Origin: Bacillus sp. V2I10
GTDB lineage: Bacteria; Bacillota; Bacilli; Bacillales; Bacillaceae
DNA length: 64,000 nucleotides
NCBI RefSeq assembly: GCF_030817055.1
Contig: NZ_JAUSYV010000001.1
Location: 16,001-80,000 of the forward strand
Direction: 5' to 3'
Shown here: in pieces, positions 43,569-52,623 of the stretch
Position numbering within the stretch: the stretch's first letter is position 1
How the letters are laid out: the number at the start of each line of letters is the position of its first letter
Translations under genes and position numbers: made by a program
The notes under the pieces: generated by a model
Seen by the model: only the letters and a program-made list of their open reading frames with translations
Told to the model about the DNA's origin: nothing
Database searches by the model: none

Positions 43569-44573
43569 ATGAAACCGACAATATACGATGTAGCTGAAAA
43601 AGCAGGAGTATCTATTTCAACGGTGTCTAAGGTGCTTAATAATACGGGTAGCCTTGCAGATAAAACAAGAAAAAAGGTTAAGGAGACGATGCAGGAATTA
43701 AATTATCAGCCCAGTGTTGCAGCATCCGTAAAAAAGCGTATTCAGATGATTGGACTTTTGATACCTAACATTGCAAATCCTTTTATGGCAGAAGTAGCAC
43801 GCAGCATTGAAAACCATTTAAAGCGACACGGCTACAGTCTGATGATTTGCAGTACGGATAATGATTTTAAAAATGAAATCGAATATATTTCGATTTTAAA
43901 GCAAAAGTACACAGAGGGGATTATTGTCGCAACGGGCTTGAAAAAAGAGAAGTCTATCAAAGAACTCGTCAAGACTAACCTTCCTGTCGCCTTGCTTTCG
44001 AGAGATGTACCTTCTCTAGCAATAGACACTGTGCTTGTAGACGATTATTTAGGTGGTTATGAAGCCACAAGGCATCTAATTGAACTTGGACACGAAAAGA
44101 TTGCCATGATCACGGAAGACACTACATTCTCAATTATCCAGTCAAGGGTTCTAGGCTATAAGAAAGCGCTCGAAGAAGCTGGACTGAACTATGACGAAAG
44201 TTTGGTGCTGACTAATAATACCTCTCTTGATGAAGGCAAAAAATCAATGTTAACCCTTTTAAAAAAGTCTAGTCCGCCAACGGGTATTTTTGCTTCTACT
44301 GAAACTCTGGCGATTGGCGCACTGCAGGGAGCACGCGAGCTAAATATAAAAGTACCAGATGAGCTATCCATTGTAGGGTTTGACGACACCGTTTTATCAA
44401 CAATATGTGATCCACCTTTAACAACAATTGCGCAGCCAATTGAGGAGATGGGAAAAAAGGTAGTTGAGCTATTAGTAGAAGAAATTGAAAAAAAGAAGGA
44501 ATCAAAACAGCGCGTGATATTATCTCCTAAATTGATTGTGCGAAATTCTACTGCAAAGAAAAAAATTTTTTAA
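43569..44573 (+). CDS. LacI-family transcriptional regulator
   Basis: 334 residues. HTH TIYDVAEKAGVSISTVSKVLN, hinge YQPSVAASVKKRIQMIGLLIP, and a sugar-binding domain ending VGFDDTVLSTICDPPLTTIAQP. GAGGAAAG lies before the ATG. It follows the polyol operon on the same strand behind that operon's terminator, so it has its own promoter. It is the natural candidate for controlling that operon, although the palindrome there lacks the CG centre of classic LacI operators. Confidence 0.92.
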   Translation: MKPTIYDVAEKAGVSISTVSKVLNNTGSLADKTRKKVKETMQELNYQPSVAASVKKRIQMIGLLIPNIANPFMAEVARSIENHLKRHGYSLMICSTDNDFKNEIEYISILKQKYTEGIIVATGLKKEKSIKELVKTNLPVALLSRDVPSLAIDTVLVDDYLGGYEATRHLIELGHEKIAMITEDTTFSIIQSRVLGYKKALEEAGLNYDESLVLTNNTSLDEGKKSMLTLLKKSSPPTGIFASTETLAIGALQGARELNIKVPDELSIVGFDDTVLSTICDPPLTTIAQPIEEMGKKVVELLVEEIEKKKESKQRVILSPKLIVRNSTAKKKIF

Positions 44574-44634
44574 TTTTCTTTTCGACGGCCTCCCTAGATT
44601 TATTAGGAATATGTGTCACTTTGACCGGTAATTC

Positions 44635-44662
44635 GCACTTATTTTAAGTGTTATTTTGCACA
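44635..44662. repeat. Short dispersed repeat, second copy
   Basis: GCACTTATTTTAAGTGTTATTTTGCAC-type segment matching 38538-38565 with few differences. In both places a terminator hairpin follows about 15 bp later. Confidence 0.6.
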
Positions 44663-44673
44663 TCCAACTTTAA

Positions 44674-44715
44674 AAACCCAGCTACCTTCACATGAGAAGA
44701 TTAGCTGGGTTTCTT
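44674..44715 (+). terminator. Terminator downstream of lacI-type gene
   Basis: Perfect 11-bp stem AAACCCAGCTA / TAGCTGGGTTT with a 17-base loop; only a short T run follows. Confidence 0.65.
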
Positions 44716-44824
44716 AATAATTTACATCCAATCATTTATAGAATTATTCTGATCTGTTTAGTAAAAAAGCAACTGCTTATTGTTTAGCAATCGTTCCCTT
44801 TTATTGAAAAAGGAACTTAAACTA

Positions 44825-45655
44825 TTATTTTTCAAGGGTACTCATTATTTCATTAATAACTTCGGCGCAAGTCTTAATTTCTTTTATTCCACCTGCAGCT
44901 TCAGATAGGCTTATAGTACCATTAACTAAATCCCCATCTAACATACCAATTTTAAAACCATTTCCATAATATTTGTAGGCCTCATCTGGTTTCCCTTGAT
45001 TGATAAGTTCGAAGGCTTTTTTTCCAGCTTCTGTAGGGATTGTTCTTAAATGTCCGATACCTGATTTAAATTCAATAAATTCCTCACTATTCACATTTAG
45101 TATTGCTTGTTTTGTAGCATCTCTTGCAGGGTTTTCTTTTGTGGCTATAAAACGTGTACCCATATATACACCTTCTGCACCCATAGCAAAAGCAGCTTTA
45201 GCTCCTTTTCCATCAATGATACCACCTGCTGCAATGACAGGAATGTTTACCAAAGAAGTTACTTGAGGTACTAATGAAAGAGTACTGATTTTGTAGTCAC
45301 TCATATGGCCACCAGCTTCATAACCTGTTGCAATAAGAGCATCCACTCCCGATTTTCCAGCTTCTACTAACTTTTGCACAGTAGGACTAAGATCTCTATA
45401 AATAATATTAATATGGTGCTCTTTTAGTCTATTTTTTTCAGTCAGTTGTTTAACTTTTTGTATTTCTTTTCTAAGTCTTTCAGCAGTATCTTCTGGACTT
45501 GAAGATTTTTCTGTTTGTCCAGCATTTGGTCCCAATACTCCCATTCCTCCTGCGTTAGAAACTGCAGCCACAAATTCTGCGGAAGTAACCCATGTCATTG
45601 CTGCTGAAATAATTGGATACTCTATGTCAAGTAGTTCTGTAATTCGATTTTTCAT
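44825..45655 (-). CDS. Nitronate monooxygenase-like flavoprotein, internally shortened
   Basis: 276 residues; relatives (NMO, FabK-like) are usually 310-360. FMN-binding blocks are PIISAAMTWVTSAEFVAAVSNAGGMG at the start, ALIATGYEAGGHMSD, IPVIAAGGIIDGKGAKAAFAMGAEGVYMGTRF. Between KQLTEKN (about 73) and RLKEHHINIIYRDL the usual block with FGVNY and VVV-type strands is absent, in frame. The protein therefore lacks part of the barrel and may be inactive. The start at AAAGGAG plus 10 is used rather than the overlapping TTG. Confidence 0.8.
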   Translation of the reverse strand: MKNRITELLDIEYPIISAAMTWVTSAEFVAAVSNAGGMGVLGPNAGQTEKSSSPEDTAERLRKEIQKVKQLTEKNRLKEHHINIIYRDLSPTVQKLVEAGKSGVDALIATGYEAGGHMSDYKISTLSLVPQVTSLVNIPVIAAGGIIDGKGAKAAFAMGAEGVYMGTRFIATKENPARDATKQAILNVNSEEFIEFKSGIGHLRTIPTEAGKKAFELINQGKPDEAYKYYGNGFKIGMLDGDLVNGTISLSEAAGGIKEIKTCAEVINEIMSTLEK

Positions 45656-45760
45656 ATTAAACAATCTCCTTTTAATTAACCATAATATAATATTTCTTCA
45701 TTTAAATATGTGATAATATATAAATCCCTTATGTTTTCTGCCAAATAAAACGTGTATATA

Positions 45761-46912
45761 CTAATTTTCCAGTTCTTTTCTGGTTGATTTTTCATATCTG
45801 TTTTCTGGATAAGATAAACCCAAATTACCACGTAAAGTGTTTGATTCATATTCCTTACGAAAAATCCCCTTTTCTTGTAAAATAGGAACGACTAAATCAA
45901 TAAAGTCATCAAATCCTGAAGGATGCTCCTGTCTTATCAGCAAAAGATCCATCGCACCTGCCTCGTGCCATTCCTGAATTTGATTGGCTACTTTCTCGGC
46001 TGAACCGAAAAATAATGGTCTTTGTATTCTATATACAGGCATTAATCTTTGTAACTCTTGGAACTTTTCCTCAGCTTCTTTTTCTGTCCTGCCGACAATT
46101 GGATTCTGCGTAGGCATGATTAAAAAATCTTCTGGTGAACGCCCTTCTACGACTACCCTTCTTTTTATCTCCTTACTGAAGTTCTTCGCATATTCAAGGT
46201 TGTCGCCATTCACCAATACTCCTTCAGCATGTTTCGATGCAATATCCATAAATTCTGATGAAGTACCAGCTTGGAAAATGACAGGTCTTCCTTGTCTAGA
46301 ACGACTAATATTTAATGGACCATCCACCGAAAAAAACTTACCTCTATAATTTAGGGGATGCATTTTTCTTGGGTTGAAAAATATTCCACTTTCTTTATCC
46401 CGTATAAAAGTATCATCTTCATATGAATCCCATAGCCCTTCCACAATCTCCAAAAATTCTTTTTTCATTGGATATAAGTCCGATTTAGAAAGATGTGTTC
46501 GGCTATAATTTGCTAACCCTCCTGGATTAGAAGTAATCGCATTCCATCCTGCTCGACCGTTACTAATTTTATCAAGAGAAGCCATCTGTCGAGCCACAGT
46601 GAATGGATCTGCATAAGAGGTAGCAATGGTTGCGGTAAGGCCAATATGAGTGGTAGCCATGCTAAGCGCAGACAGAATACTTACGCCTTCAAACATACTC
46701 AAGTAATGTGGAATCATACCAGGTCCAATATGGCTGACATCAGCCAATAAGACCATATCAAACTTACCTTCTTCAGCTCTTTGAGCTTTTTGTACATAAT
46801 AATCTACATTTTCACTAGCATTGGCGGGCATATCCGGATGACGCCAACCCATATAATTCCAACCGACTCCATCAATAATAGATCCAATTTTAAGCTGTTT
46901 TTTATTTGTCAT
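45761..46912 (-). CDS. LLM-class flavin-dependent monooxygenase (NtaA/SnaA/DmoA family), internally shortened
   Basis: 383 residues where relatives have about 440. Family blocks are GWRHPDMPANASENVDYYV, LLADVSHIGPG, GLTATIATSYADPFTVARQMASLD, GRAGWNAITSNPGGLANYSR, and GPLNISRSRQGRPVIFQAGTS. After ELQRLMPVYRIQ it jumps to RPLFFGSAEKVANQIQEW, skipping about 55 residues normally present, without loss of frame. Two-component FMNH2-dependent oxygenases of this family attack chelators, sulfones or aromatics. Activity is doubtful given the gap. Confidence 0.82.
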   Translation of the reverse strand: MTNKKQLKIGSIIDGVGWNYMGWRHPDMPANASENVDYYVQKAQRAEEGKFDMVLLADVSHIGPGMIPHYLSMFEGVSILSALSMATTHIGLTATIATSYADPFTVARQMASLDKISNGRAGWNAITSNPGGLANYSRTHLSKSDLYPMKKEFLEIVEGLWDSYEDDTFIRDKESGIFFNPRKMHPLNYRGKFFSVDGPLNISRSRQGRPVIFQAGTSSEFMDIASKHAEGVLVNGDNLEYAKNFSKEIKRRVVVEGRSPEDFLIMPTQNPIVGRTEKEAEEKFQELQRLMPVYRIQRPLFFGSAEKVANQIQEWHEAGAMDLLLIRQEHPSGFDDFIDLVVPILQEKGIFRKEYESNTLRGNLGLSYPENRYEKSTRKELEN

Positions 46913-46996
46913 TTATACCCTCTTCTTTCTATTTACTGTAAAATGAATGATACGTTTTCCACGATTGGACGTAGGGTGCCACTTTTTTTATTCTCT

Positions 46997-48040
46997 TTAC
47001 CTATTTATAGAGGTAAGATCAAATTCTTCTGCCAGTAGTTGGTATCCTTTTAGTCGGCTTTCTTGACTAGGATAAAAATCAGCTATCATGATTTCATCAA
47101 CTAGGGCTGCTTTTGCCATCTGCCTTAATTGGTGAGCTACGTCATTGACGCTCCCAATCACAAACCGATCTTTATTAGCATTTCGAGCTGCCTCTTCCTC
47201 TGGTGTATAGATATGGGCCTGGGCTTCTTCCAACGTTGGAAATGATAAATTAGATGAACCAGTTCTCATTCTTGCCCACGTTAACTCTGCTGGACCTGCC
47301 AAATATTTTGCCTCTTCCTCTGTTTCTGCTGCAATAACACCAATAGCTAATATACTTTTTGGCTCCTTCATATACAAAGATGGCGTAAAGTCTTTACGAT
47401 ATGACCGAAGGATTGGAATTGCTAACTGAGGTGCTAAATGGGCTGCAAATACAAAACCAAGCCCTTTTTCTACGGCAAACTGTAAACCGCCTTCACTAGA
47501 TCCCAACATATACATATCAGGCACTAACGATTGATCACCTGGAGGTGTAATGTTGCTAAAAGGATGAGTCCTTGGAAAGTCTCGCGAAAAAAATGAAAGT
47601 AAGTGATCTAACTGTTCTGGGAAATCATTGGCGGCAAGAGCTTCCCGTGAACGCTGTAAGGCCCATGCAGTCCATCCGTCTGTTCCTGACGCTCTTCCTA
47701 TTCCAAGATCTATCCGTCCAGGATGTAAAGCTTCAAGTAAGGTAAAGTTTTCTACGACTTTAAAGGGACTATGGTTAGGTAACATAATTCCCCCAGAACC
47801 TACACGTATATTTTTCGTGTGTGAAGCTGCATGTACACTTAACAAATCAGGAGATGTACTGATTTGACTAGTAGTGTTGTGGTGCTCAGTAAACCAGTAT
47901 CGGGTATACCCTAACTTATCGGCTAATTGCACCATCTTTGTTGAATTCTTTAGACTTTCAGTAGGGTTACTGCCCTGATAAACATGGACGAAATCTAAGA
48001 TGGATAACTTTAACTGATTATAAGAATGATTATTTGACAT
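46997..48040 (-). CDS. LLM-class flavin-dependent oxidoreductase (MsnO8-type, luciferase-like)
   Basis: 347 residues, full length. LKLSILDFVHVYQGSNPTESL, YTRYWFTEHHNTTSQISTSPDLL, RVGSGGIMLPNHSPFKVVENF and LHPGRIDLGIGRASGTD are typical of the MsnO8 group. GGAG precedes the ATG. It lies upstream of the shortened NtaA-like gene, on the same strand, with HxlR and MarR regulators to the right. Substrate unknown. Confidence 0.88.
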   Translation of the reverse strand: MSNNHSYNQLKLSILDFVHVYQGSNPTESLKNSTKMVQLADKLGYTRYWFTEHHNTTSQISTSPDLLSVHAASHTKNIRVGSGGIMLPNHSPFKVVENFTLLEALHPGRIDLGIGRASGTDGWTAWALQRSREALAANDFPEQLDHLLSFFSRDFPRTHPFSNITPPGDQSLVPDMYMLGSSEGGLQFAVEKGLGFVFAAHLAPQLAIPILRSYRKDFTPSLYMKEPKSILAIGVIAAETEEEAKYLAGPAELTWARMRTGSSNLSFPTLEEAQAHIYTPEEEAARNANKDRFVIGSVNDVAHQLRQMAKAALVDEIMIADFYPSQESRLKGYQLLAEEFDLTSINR

Positions 48041-48320
48041 TTTATAAAACTCCTTTCAATTCAATAAATAATTAGCCGGCTAATCATTTAGTTAAAAAAA
48101 TATATAAAGAACATTTTTCGGCTTTTTTTCCATATCCAATTTATATGATAAGGGATCTAGTACAAGCCCTTTAAAAGTATGATATTTCATTCTCTACATT
48201 GGGACATATAGATAGCCAAGATACGTTGAATAAACGCTTGACTATCTATATTTTTTGAACCTCGTTTGTTAAGATTGAACAAGAAACCTGTTCATTCTAT
48301 AACAAATTAACAGATACTGT
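48041..48320. other. Gap between nitroreductase and LLM gene
   Basis: It contains TAGCCGGCTA near 48072, a small palindrome 25-35 bp upstream of the LLM gene. A hairpin, GATAGCCAAG and CTTGACTATC (about 48211-48246), lies downstream of the nitroreductase gene. Confidence 0.4.
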
Positions 48321-48995
48321 TTAACAGTGAAAGGTCACGCTGTTCTCAATTGGATCGCGCCCCATACGAAAACTATTTACTGCTGCCTGTTTATCTGGAT
48401 AACCAAAAGATATCCCAAATAATAACTTGAGGTCATCAGATACACCAAGAACGTCTCGTACAGTGTCAGCGAAAAAGCCTAATGCTGTCTGGGGAATACT
48501 ACCTATCCCACGTGCCTCGAGCGCTAGTAGAAATGACTGACCATACATGCCAATATCAGATGCAACACGCACATTATCTCCGAATGAAGGCATGAATAAG
48601 AAAGCAGCATGGGGTGCATTGAAAAAATTATAATTTTGTGCTGCTGACTGCTTGCGACCTTTGTAATCTCCCCGTGCTATTCCTTGTGATTCATAAACAG
48701 CTTTTCCATGCCCATTTTTGCGTTCACCATATTGACTGTAAAAAGCGTTCATATCAAATGTAAAATCTGGTGTATGATTCCCTTCCTCATTCGCACGTAT
48801 CAAAGCTTTACTCAATTCATCCTTCTTATCACCTGAAACAATATGGACATTCCAAGGCTGCGTATTGCAATTCGATGGTGTATACTGAGCATCTTCGAGA
48901 ATCTCACGAATAACTTCTTCTTTAAGAGGTGTAGAGAGAAATTGACGAACAGATTGTCGAGAGCGTACAACTTCTTGAAAAGATTTAGTTGGCAT
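48321..48995 (-). CDS. Nitroreductase-family FMN oxidoreductase
   Basis: 224 residues. VRSRQSVRQFLSTPLKEEVI (FMN phosphate contact), YTPSNCNTQPWNVHIV, EARGIGSIPQTALGFF and LLFGISFGYPDKQAAVN are nitroreductase family blocks. It reduces nitroaromatics or quinones with NAD(P)H, forming a dimer. AGGAGG precedes the ATG. The HxlR-type regulator is divergent 200 bp away, an arrangement typical for HxlR-controlled redox genes. Confidence 0.9.
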   Translation of the reverse strand: MPTKSFQEVVRSRQSVRQFLSTPLKEEVIREILEDAQYTPSNCNTQPWNVHIVSGDKKDELSKALIRANEEGNHTPDFTFDMNAFYSQYGERKNGHGKAVYESQGIARGDYKGRKQSAAQNYNFFNAPHAAFLFMPSFGDNVRVASDIGMYGQSFLLALEARGIGSIPQTALGFFADTVRDVLGVSDDLKLLFGISFGYPDKQAAVNSFRMGRDPIENSVTFHC

Positions 48996-49199
48996 TAGTA
49001 TGACCTCCTCTTGCTTTTCAATATTTCCCTAGATATTGATTTGTGATAAACATATACTGTTTTGGATATGATTAAATCGTAATGTGTATTTTTGTTACAT
49101 ACACTAGAATAAAATCATTGCTCATCTTTTGGAAGAGGGCATTTTAAATTGCCGTAGTACACTTTTTTGTACTTATGGGTAGATAAGAGAGGTGTAAGG

Positions 49200-49556
49200 A
49201 TGGCGAGAATTTGTAAAGATGGATTTGAAAGAGATTTTATACGAGAAGAAAGAGAAATGTATGGTATTGCTTATACACAAAACATACTCTCTGGACGTTG
49301 GAAATATTTAATCCTTTGGTTTTTAAAGAATAAGAAACGTCGCTACAGTGAAATTAAATCCTTTTTGGACAATATCTCTCAAGGTTCGCTTACAAAGCAA
49401 CTTCGAGAGCTAGAAGCAGATGGTATAATTAAGCGTGAAGTTTATCCAGAGGTTCCTCCACGTGTTGAATATTCATTAACATCAAAAGGGAAGGCATTGA
49501 TTCCTATTATCGATTTAATGGAAGAATTCGGAAAAAAATTTGGAGAAAAAGAATAA
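49200..49556 (+). CDS. HxlR-family transcriptional regulator
   Basis: 118 residues, single winged HTH. YTQNILSGRWKYLILWFL, RYSEIKSFLDNISQGSLTKQLRELEADGII and VPPRVEYSLTSKGKAL are the family signature. An upstream in-frame ATG adds 11 residues but AGAGAGGTG directly precedes the chosen ATG. HxlR proteins often sense aldehydes, quinones or thiol stress. It probably controls the divergent nitroreductase gene. Confidence 0.88.
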   Translation: MARICKDGFERDFIREEREMYGIAYTQNILSGRWKYLILWFLKNKKRRYSEIKSFLDNISQGSLTKQLRELEADGIIKREVYPEVPPRVEYSLTSKGKALIPIIDLMEEFGKKFGEKE

Positions 49557-49739
49557 AAACCTAAAAAAGATCGTGTAACTACTATAGTATCTTTGGAACT
49601 CTATTTTATTTGTGAAAGAAAAAAAGTAATTAGTTTGCACATACCATGATTACATTCTTTATTATTTAATATTTGACTAAAAAAATAAGAAAGTGATATA
49701 GTTAGGCTGCTAATTAATTTACAACAAGGAATGATCTAT

Positions 49740-50156
49740 ATGATTGAAGATGAAATTCGAGAACTTCTTGATAAAATATCAGCTCAAATGCGCCGAAACT
49801 ACAACAAATTGTTACAAGATGTAAACCTTCATGTTGGGCAGGACAATTTGTTATGCAAACTATGGACAAATGATGGACTTACGCAAGTTCAATTATGTGA
49901 ACACTTAAAATGTGAACCACCTACTGTAACAAATATGGTGAAAGCTCTTGAACAAAAAGGACTAGTTTATCGTCAACGTGATGAGAAAGATGGCAGAATT
50001 AGCAGAGTTTATTTAACTCCTGAAGGTCGAGATCTAGAGGGACCGGTCTATGAAAGATGGAGAAAACAACAAGACAAGTTGTTAGCAGGTATTGTACCTG
50101 AGGAGCGTTTGTTATTAAGAGGACTTATGAAACAAATGGAGGAGAACCTTTTTTAA
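49740..50156 (+). CDS. MarR-family transcriptional regulator
   Basis: 138 residues. Winged HTH in GLTQVQLCEHLKCEPPTVTNMVKALEQKGLVYRQRDEKDGRISRVYLTPEG, the standard MarR pattern. AAGGA lies at good spacing before ATG 49740. Palindromic GCTAATTA/TTAGCAAGCTAA-like stretches flank the gene (about 49708-49716 and 50177-50194) and may be operators. It precedes the frameshifted oxidoreductase gene, the probable former target. Confidence 0.88.
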   Translation: MIEDEIRELLDKISAQMRRNYNKLLQDVNLHVGQDNLLCKLWTNDGLTQVQLCEHLKCEPPTVTNMVKALEQKGLVYRQRDEKDGRISRVYLTPEGRDLEGPVYERWRKQQDKLLAGIVPEERLLLRGLMKQMEENLF

Positions 50157-50265
50157 CTTCTCTTTTTTAGTCATTTAATTAGCAAGCTAACTAAATGTTA
50201 GTTTATGAAAGACTTATATAATTTATTAAAAACAAGGTTATAAATAATTTAAAAGGAGTGTTAAC

Positions 50266-51386
50266 ATGGCAACTGAAAAACAAGTAAGTATAAAGAAAAT
50301 TGGTGTAGGAATTATTGGAGCAAGCCCGTTAAATCCTGGTTGGGCAGTAAACGCACATATCCCAGCCATTAAGGCCCTATCTGAAGATTATGAACTGAGA
50401 GCAGTAAGTACGAGTCGCCGTGAATCTGCAGAAGCAGCTGAAAAAGAATTTGGAGTACCAGCTTTTGATAATCATCAGGATTTGGTTAATCACCCAGATG
50501 TGGATTTAGTCGTCGTAACAGTAAAGGTCCCTTATCATCATGAACTAATCTCTGCTGCGCTAGATGCAGGTAAAATGGTGTTTTCAGAATGGCCACTTGG
50601 TAATGGTCTAGCAGAAGCAGAAGATCTTGCTAAACGTGCTGAAAAAGCTGGTGTTCATACTGCTGTAGGCTTACAAGCCCGTTTCCACCCTGCTATTCGT
50701 TATATCCGTAATTTAATTGCGGATGGTTATATTGGCGATGTGCAAGGATCTACGCTCGTGGGATCAGGCTTTGGTTGGGGAAACGTAACAGACCGTAACA
50801 ATGCGTATATGTATGACGCAACTAACGGCGTAACGGTTCTATCGGTTCCAGTTCTTCATGCTTTAGATGCTCTATCTTACATGCTTGGTGATTTTACAAG
50901 TGTTTCAGCTAACCTTGTAGCAAATCAATCAGAAGTTCTGTTGATGGAAGAAAATAAAATGATTCCTTTTACTTCACCGAAACATGCTTCTATTATGGGT
51001 ACAGTAACGAAGCTATCTCTGTATTTTACCGAGGAGGTAGCTCTCGTGGAGAGAATATGCGTTGGGAAATTAATGGAAGTAAAGGAGACTTGATTTTAAC
51101 AGCTCCAACTGGACACCTTCAGTTAGCTGATTTAAAACTCGAAGGTGGACGTGAGGAAGATAAAACGGTCAGTGAGATGGTCATTCCCTCTTCTTATTAT
51201 GAACTGGCTCAAAATGTACCAGCTGGTTTAGCGAGCAATACGGGAAGACTGTATGCGCAATTTGCGAAGGATATTCGTGAAGGCACACACTTTACGCCTG
51301 ATTTCGCTCATGCTCTGGCTCATCACAAGCTTCTTGATACACTTGAAACATCTTCACGCACAGGAACGGAACAGAAATTAGAATAA
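50266..51386 (+). pseudogene. Gfo/Idh/MocA-family (Gal80-like) oxidoreductase, frameshifted
   Basis: The first part (to about 51005) encodes VGIIGASPLNPGWAVNAHIP, VTVKVPYHHELISAAL, EWPLGNGLAEAEDLA and GLQARFHPAIRYIR, typical of Gal80-like members with EWP in place of EKP. The second part, in the next frame, continues SVFYRGGSSRGENMRWEING to the end at 51386. Adding one A near 51004-51008 (GTAACGAAG to GTAAACGAAG) restores one frame. Total length would be about 373 residues, normal for the group. Confidence 0.88.
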
Positions 51387-51434
51387 ACCTTTTAATTTAG
51401 TTTAAAATGATATCAATAGAAATGTAAGATAGAG

Positions 51435-51465
51435 AAACTACCCAGGTGACATTGGGTAGTTTTTT
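51435..51465 (+). terminator. Terminator of the oxidoreductase pseudogene
   Basis: Perfect 9-bp stem AAACTACCC / GGGTAGTTT with a 10-base loop, then T-rich tail. Confidence 0.85.
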
Positions 51466-51732
51466 CAGTCTTTTTTCTCTTTATTCTAACTAACCTACAA
51501 CTTTTAAGTACAAAATTTCTTAACTTTATCTACATATCATAATAGCAATTTGTTAATAAAAAGTTATTCCAGATTATGGACCGATTGCTGAACAAAGTTA
51601 ATAGAGCACTTATTGGCTATCAGTTATTTCAATTCATAAATAATTATAAAAAAGACATTTATGCTGCTAAAAACAACTTTATCAAAAAACAACCTTTTGA
51701 TAATCATAGATGCTATTATTTGTTACAAAACT

Positions 51733-51780
51733 CGTCCTTTTCTGAACACGTTGCTGTTCGGTTTGAAAAGGACGTTTTTT
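51733..51780 (+). terminator. Orphan strong terminator
   Basis: Perfect 10-bp stem CGTCCTTTTC / GAAAAGGACG with an inner GAACA/TGTTC stem and T6 tail. No credible gene ends just upstream. Confidence 0.75.
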
Positions 51781-51890
51781 ATTACCATAAACGTCATAAA
51801 ACCCTGTTCAGTATTCTACGTCCATTAACCTATTGAAATATACCTTATGTTACAATGAATTCAAAGGAAAAATTGAAAAGAGTGATTTTG

Positions 51891-51968
51891 GTGTTAATTG
51901 GATATGCACGTGTGTCAACAGGATTACAAAATTTAGATTTGCAGATGGATGCGTTAACGCAGCAAGAG
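51891..51968 (+). pseudogene. Serine recombinase N-terminal fragment
   Basis: After a GTG the frame reads VLIGYARVSTGLQNLDLQMD-ALTQQ, the start of a resolvase catalytic domain with the active-site Ser in RVSTGLQ. The homology ends after about 25 codons; the following codons are unrelated. Confidence 0.78.
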
Positions 51969-52034
51969 GCAACTTTCCGAAAAGCTGAAGGCTGTCTCTT
52001 GCATGTTTGTCCTTATTGTTACCTTTCCCAGCTC

Positions 52035-52080
52035 AAAAAAAAGCAAAGCCGTCATTTACCCTACTTATTCTCGGGCTTTG
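52035..52080 (-). terminator. Candidate terminator of the iol operon
   Basis: On the minus strand CAAAGCC pairs with GGCTTTG across a 23-base loop, followed by CT8. It lies about 140 bp after the tautomerase stop, the last gene of the operon. Confidence 0.5.
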
Positions 52081-52220
52081 TCCTGCATTAGAATTAAAGC
52101 GGGTATCCTGACGGAAAGATCTGATAGATCATGCCGTTCGGAGATCGCCTATTTAAATATTAAATAAATTAATAAAATTTCAGTGTCGTTAAATACATTC
52201 CACTAACTCTGAAATCAATC

Positions 52221-52610
52221 TTAAAGATCTCCTGTTAAAAACTGTGCTTTTCCAAATCCAAAACTCCAGTCAGCATCTCCATTGATCATAACGGAAACCA
52301 TTACGTCTTTTGGATCAATACCACAACTTTTCTGTAACTCTTCGACCATGTATTTGTACAAGTTTTGTTTTTGTTCTTCTGTCCGCTGTTTACTGGTAAT
52401 GCTAATCAACACCACATCTTTAGAACGTTCAAACCCCAGTCCTGTATCTTCCATAGTCATTTCATGCGCAGGATGCTGATGCACAATCTGATAGCGGTCA
52501 CCTTCGGGCACTTCAAACGCTTTAAGCATAGCACGATGTGCGGCATCAAGTAGATTCTTTACTTCTTCTTCTGTTCTTCCTTCTATAACATCAAACCGCA
52601 GTAATGGCAT
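52221..52610 (-). CDS. Tautomerase-family protein at the end of the iol operon
   Basis: 129 residues, starting MPLLRFDVIEG. The Pro after the initiator Met would become the catalytic N-terminal proline of the 4-oxalocrotonate tautomerase superfamily; the length fits the fused-repeat members such as MSAD/cis-CaaD-like proteins. It begins 13 bp after iolJ, so it belongs to the iol transcript. A role with the iol intermediates (keto-enol steps) is possible but unproven. Confidence 0.85.
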   Translation of the reverse strand: MPLLRFDVIEGRTEEEVKNLLDAAHRAMLKAFEVPEGDRYQIVHQHPAHEMTMEDTGLGFERSKDVVLISITSKQRTEEQKQNLYKYMVEELQKSCGIDPKDVMVSVMINGDADWSFGFGKAQFLTGDL

Positions 52611-52623
52611 GTTTCACCTTCCG

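Noticed and set aside
51576..51836. 86-codon open frame on the plus strand
   Set aside because: It runs through a perfect terminator hairpin at 51733-51780, lacks a ribosome binding site and resembles no family.
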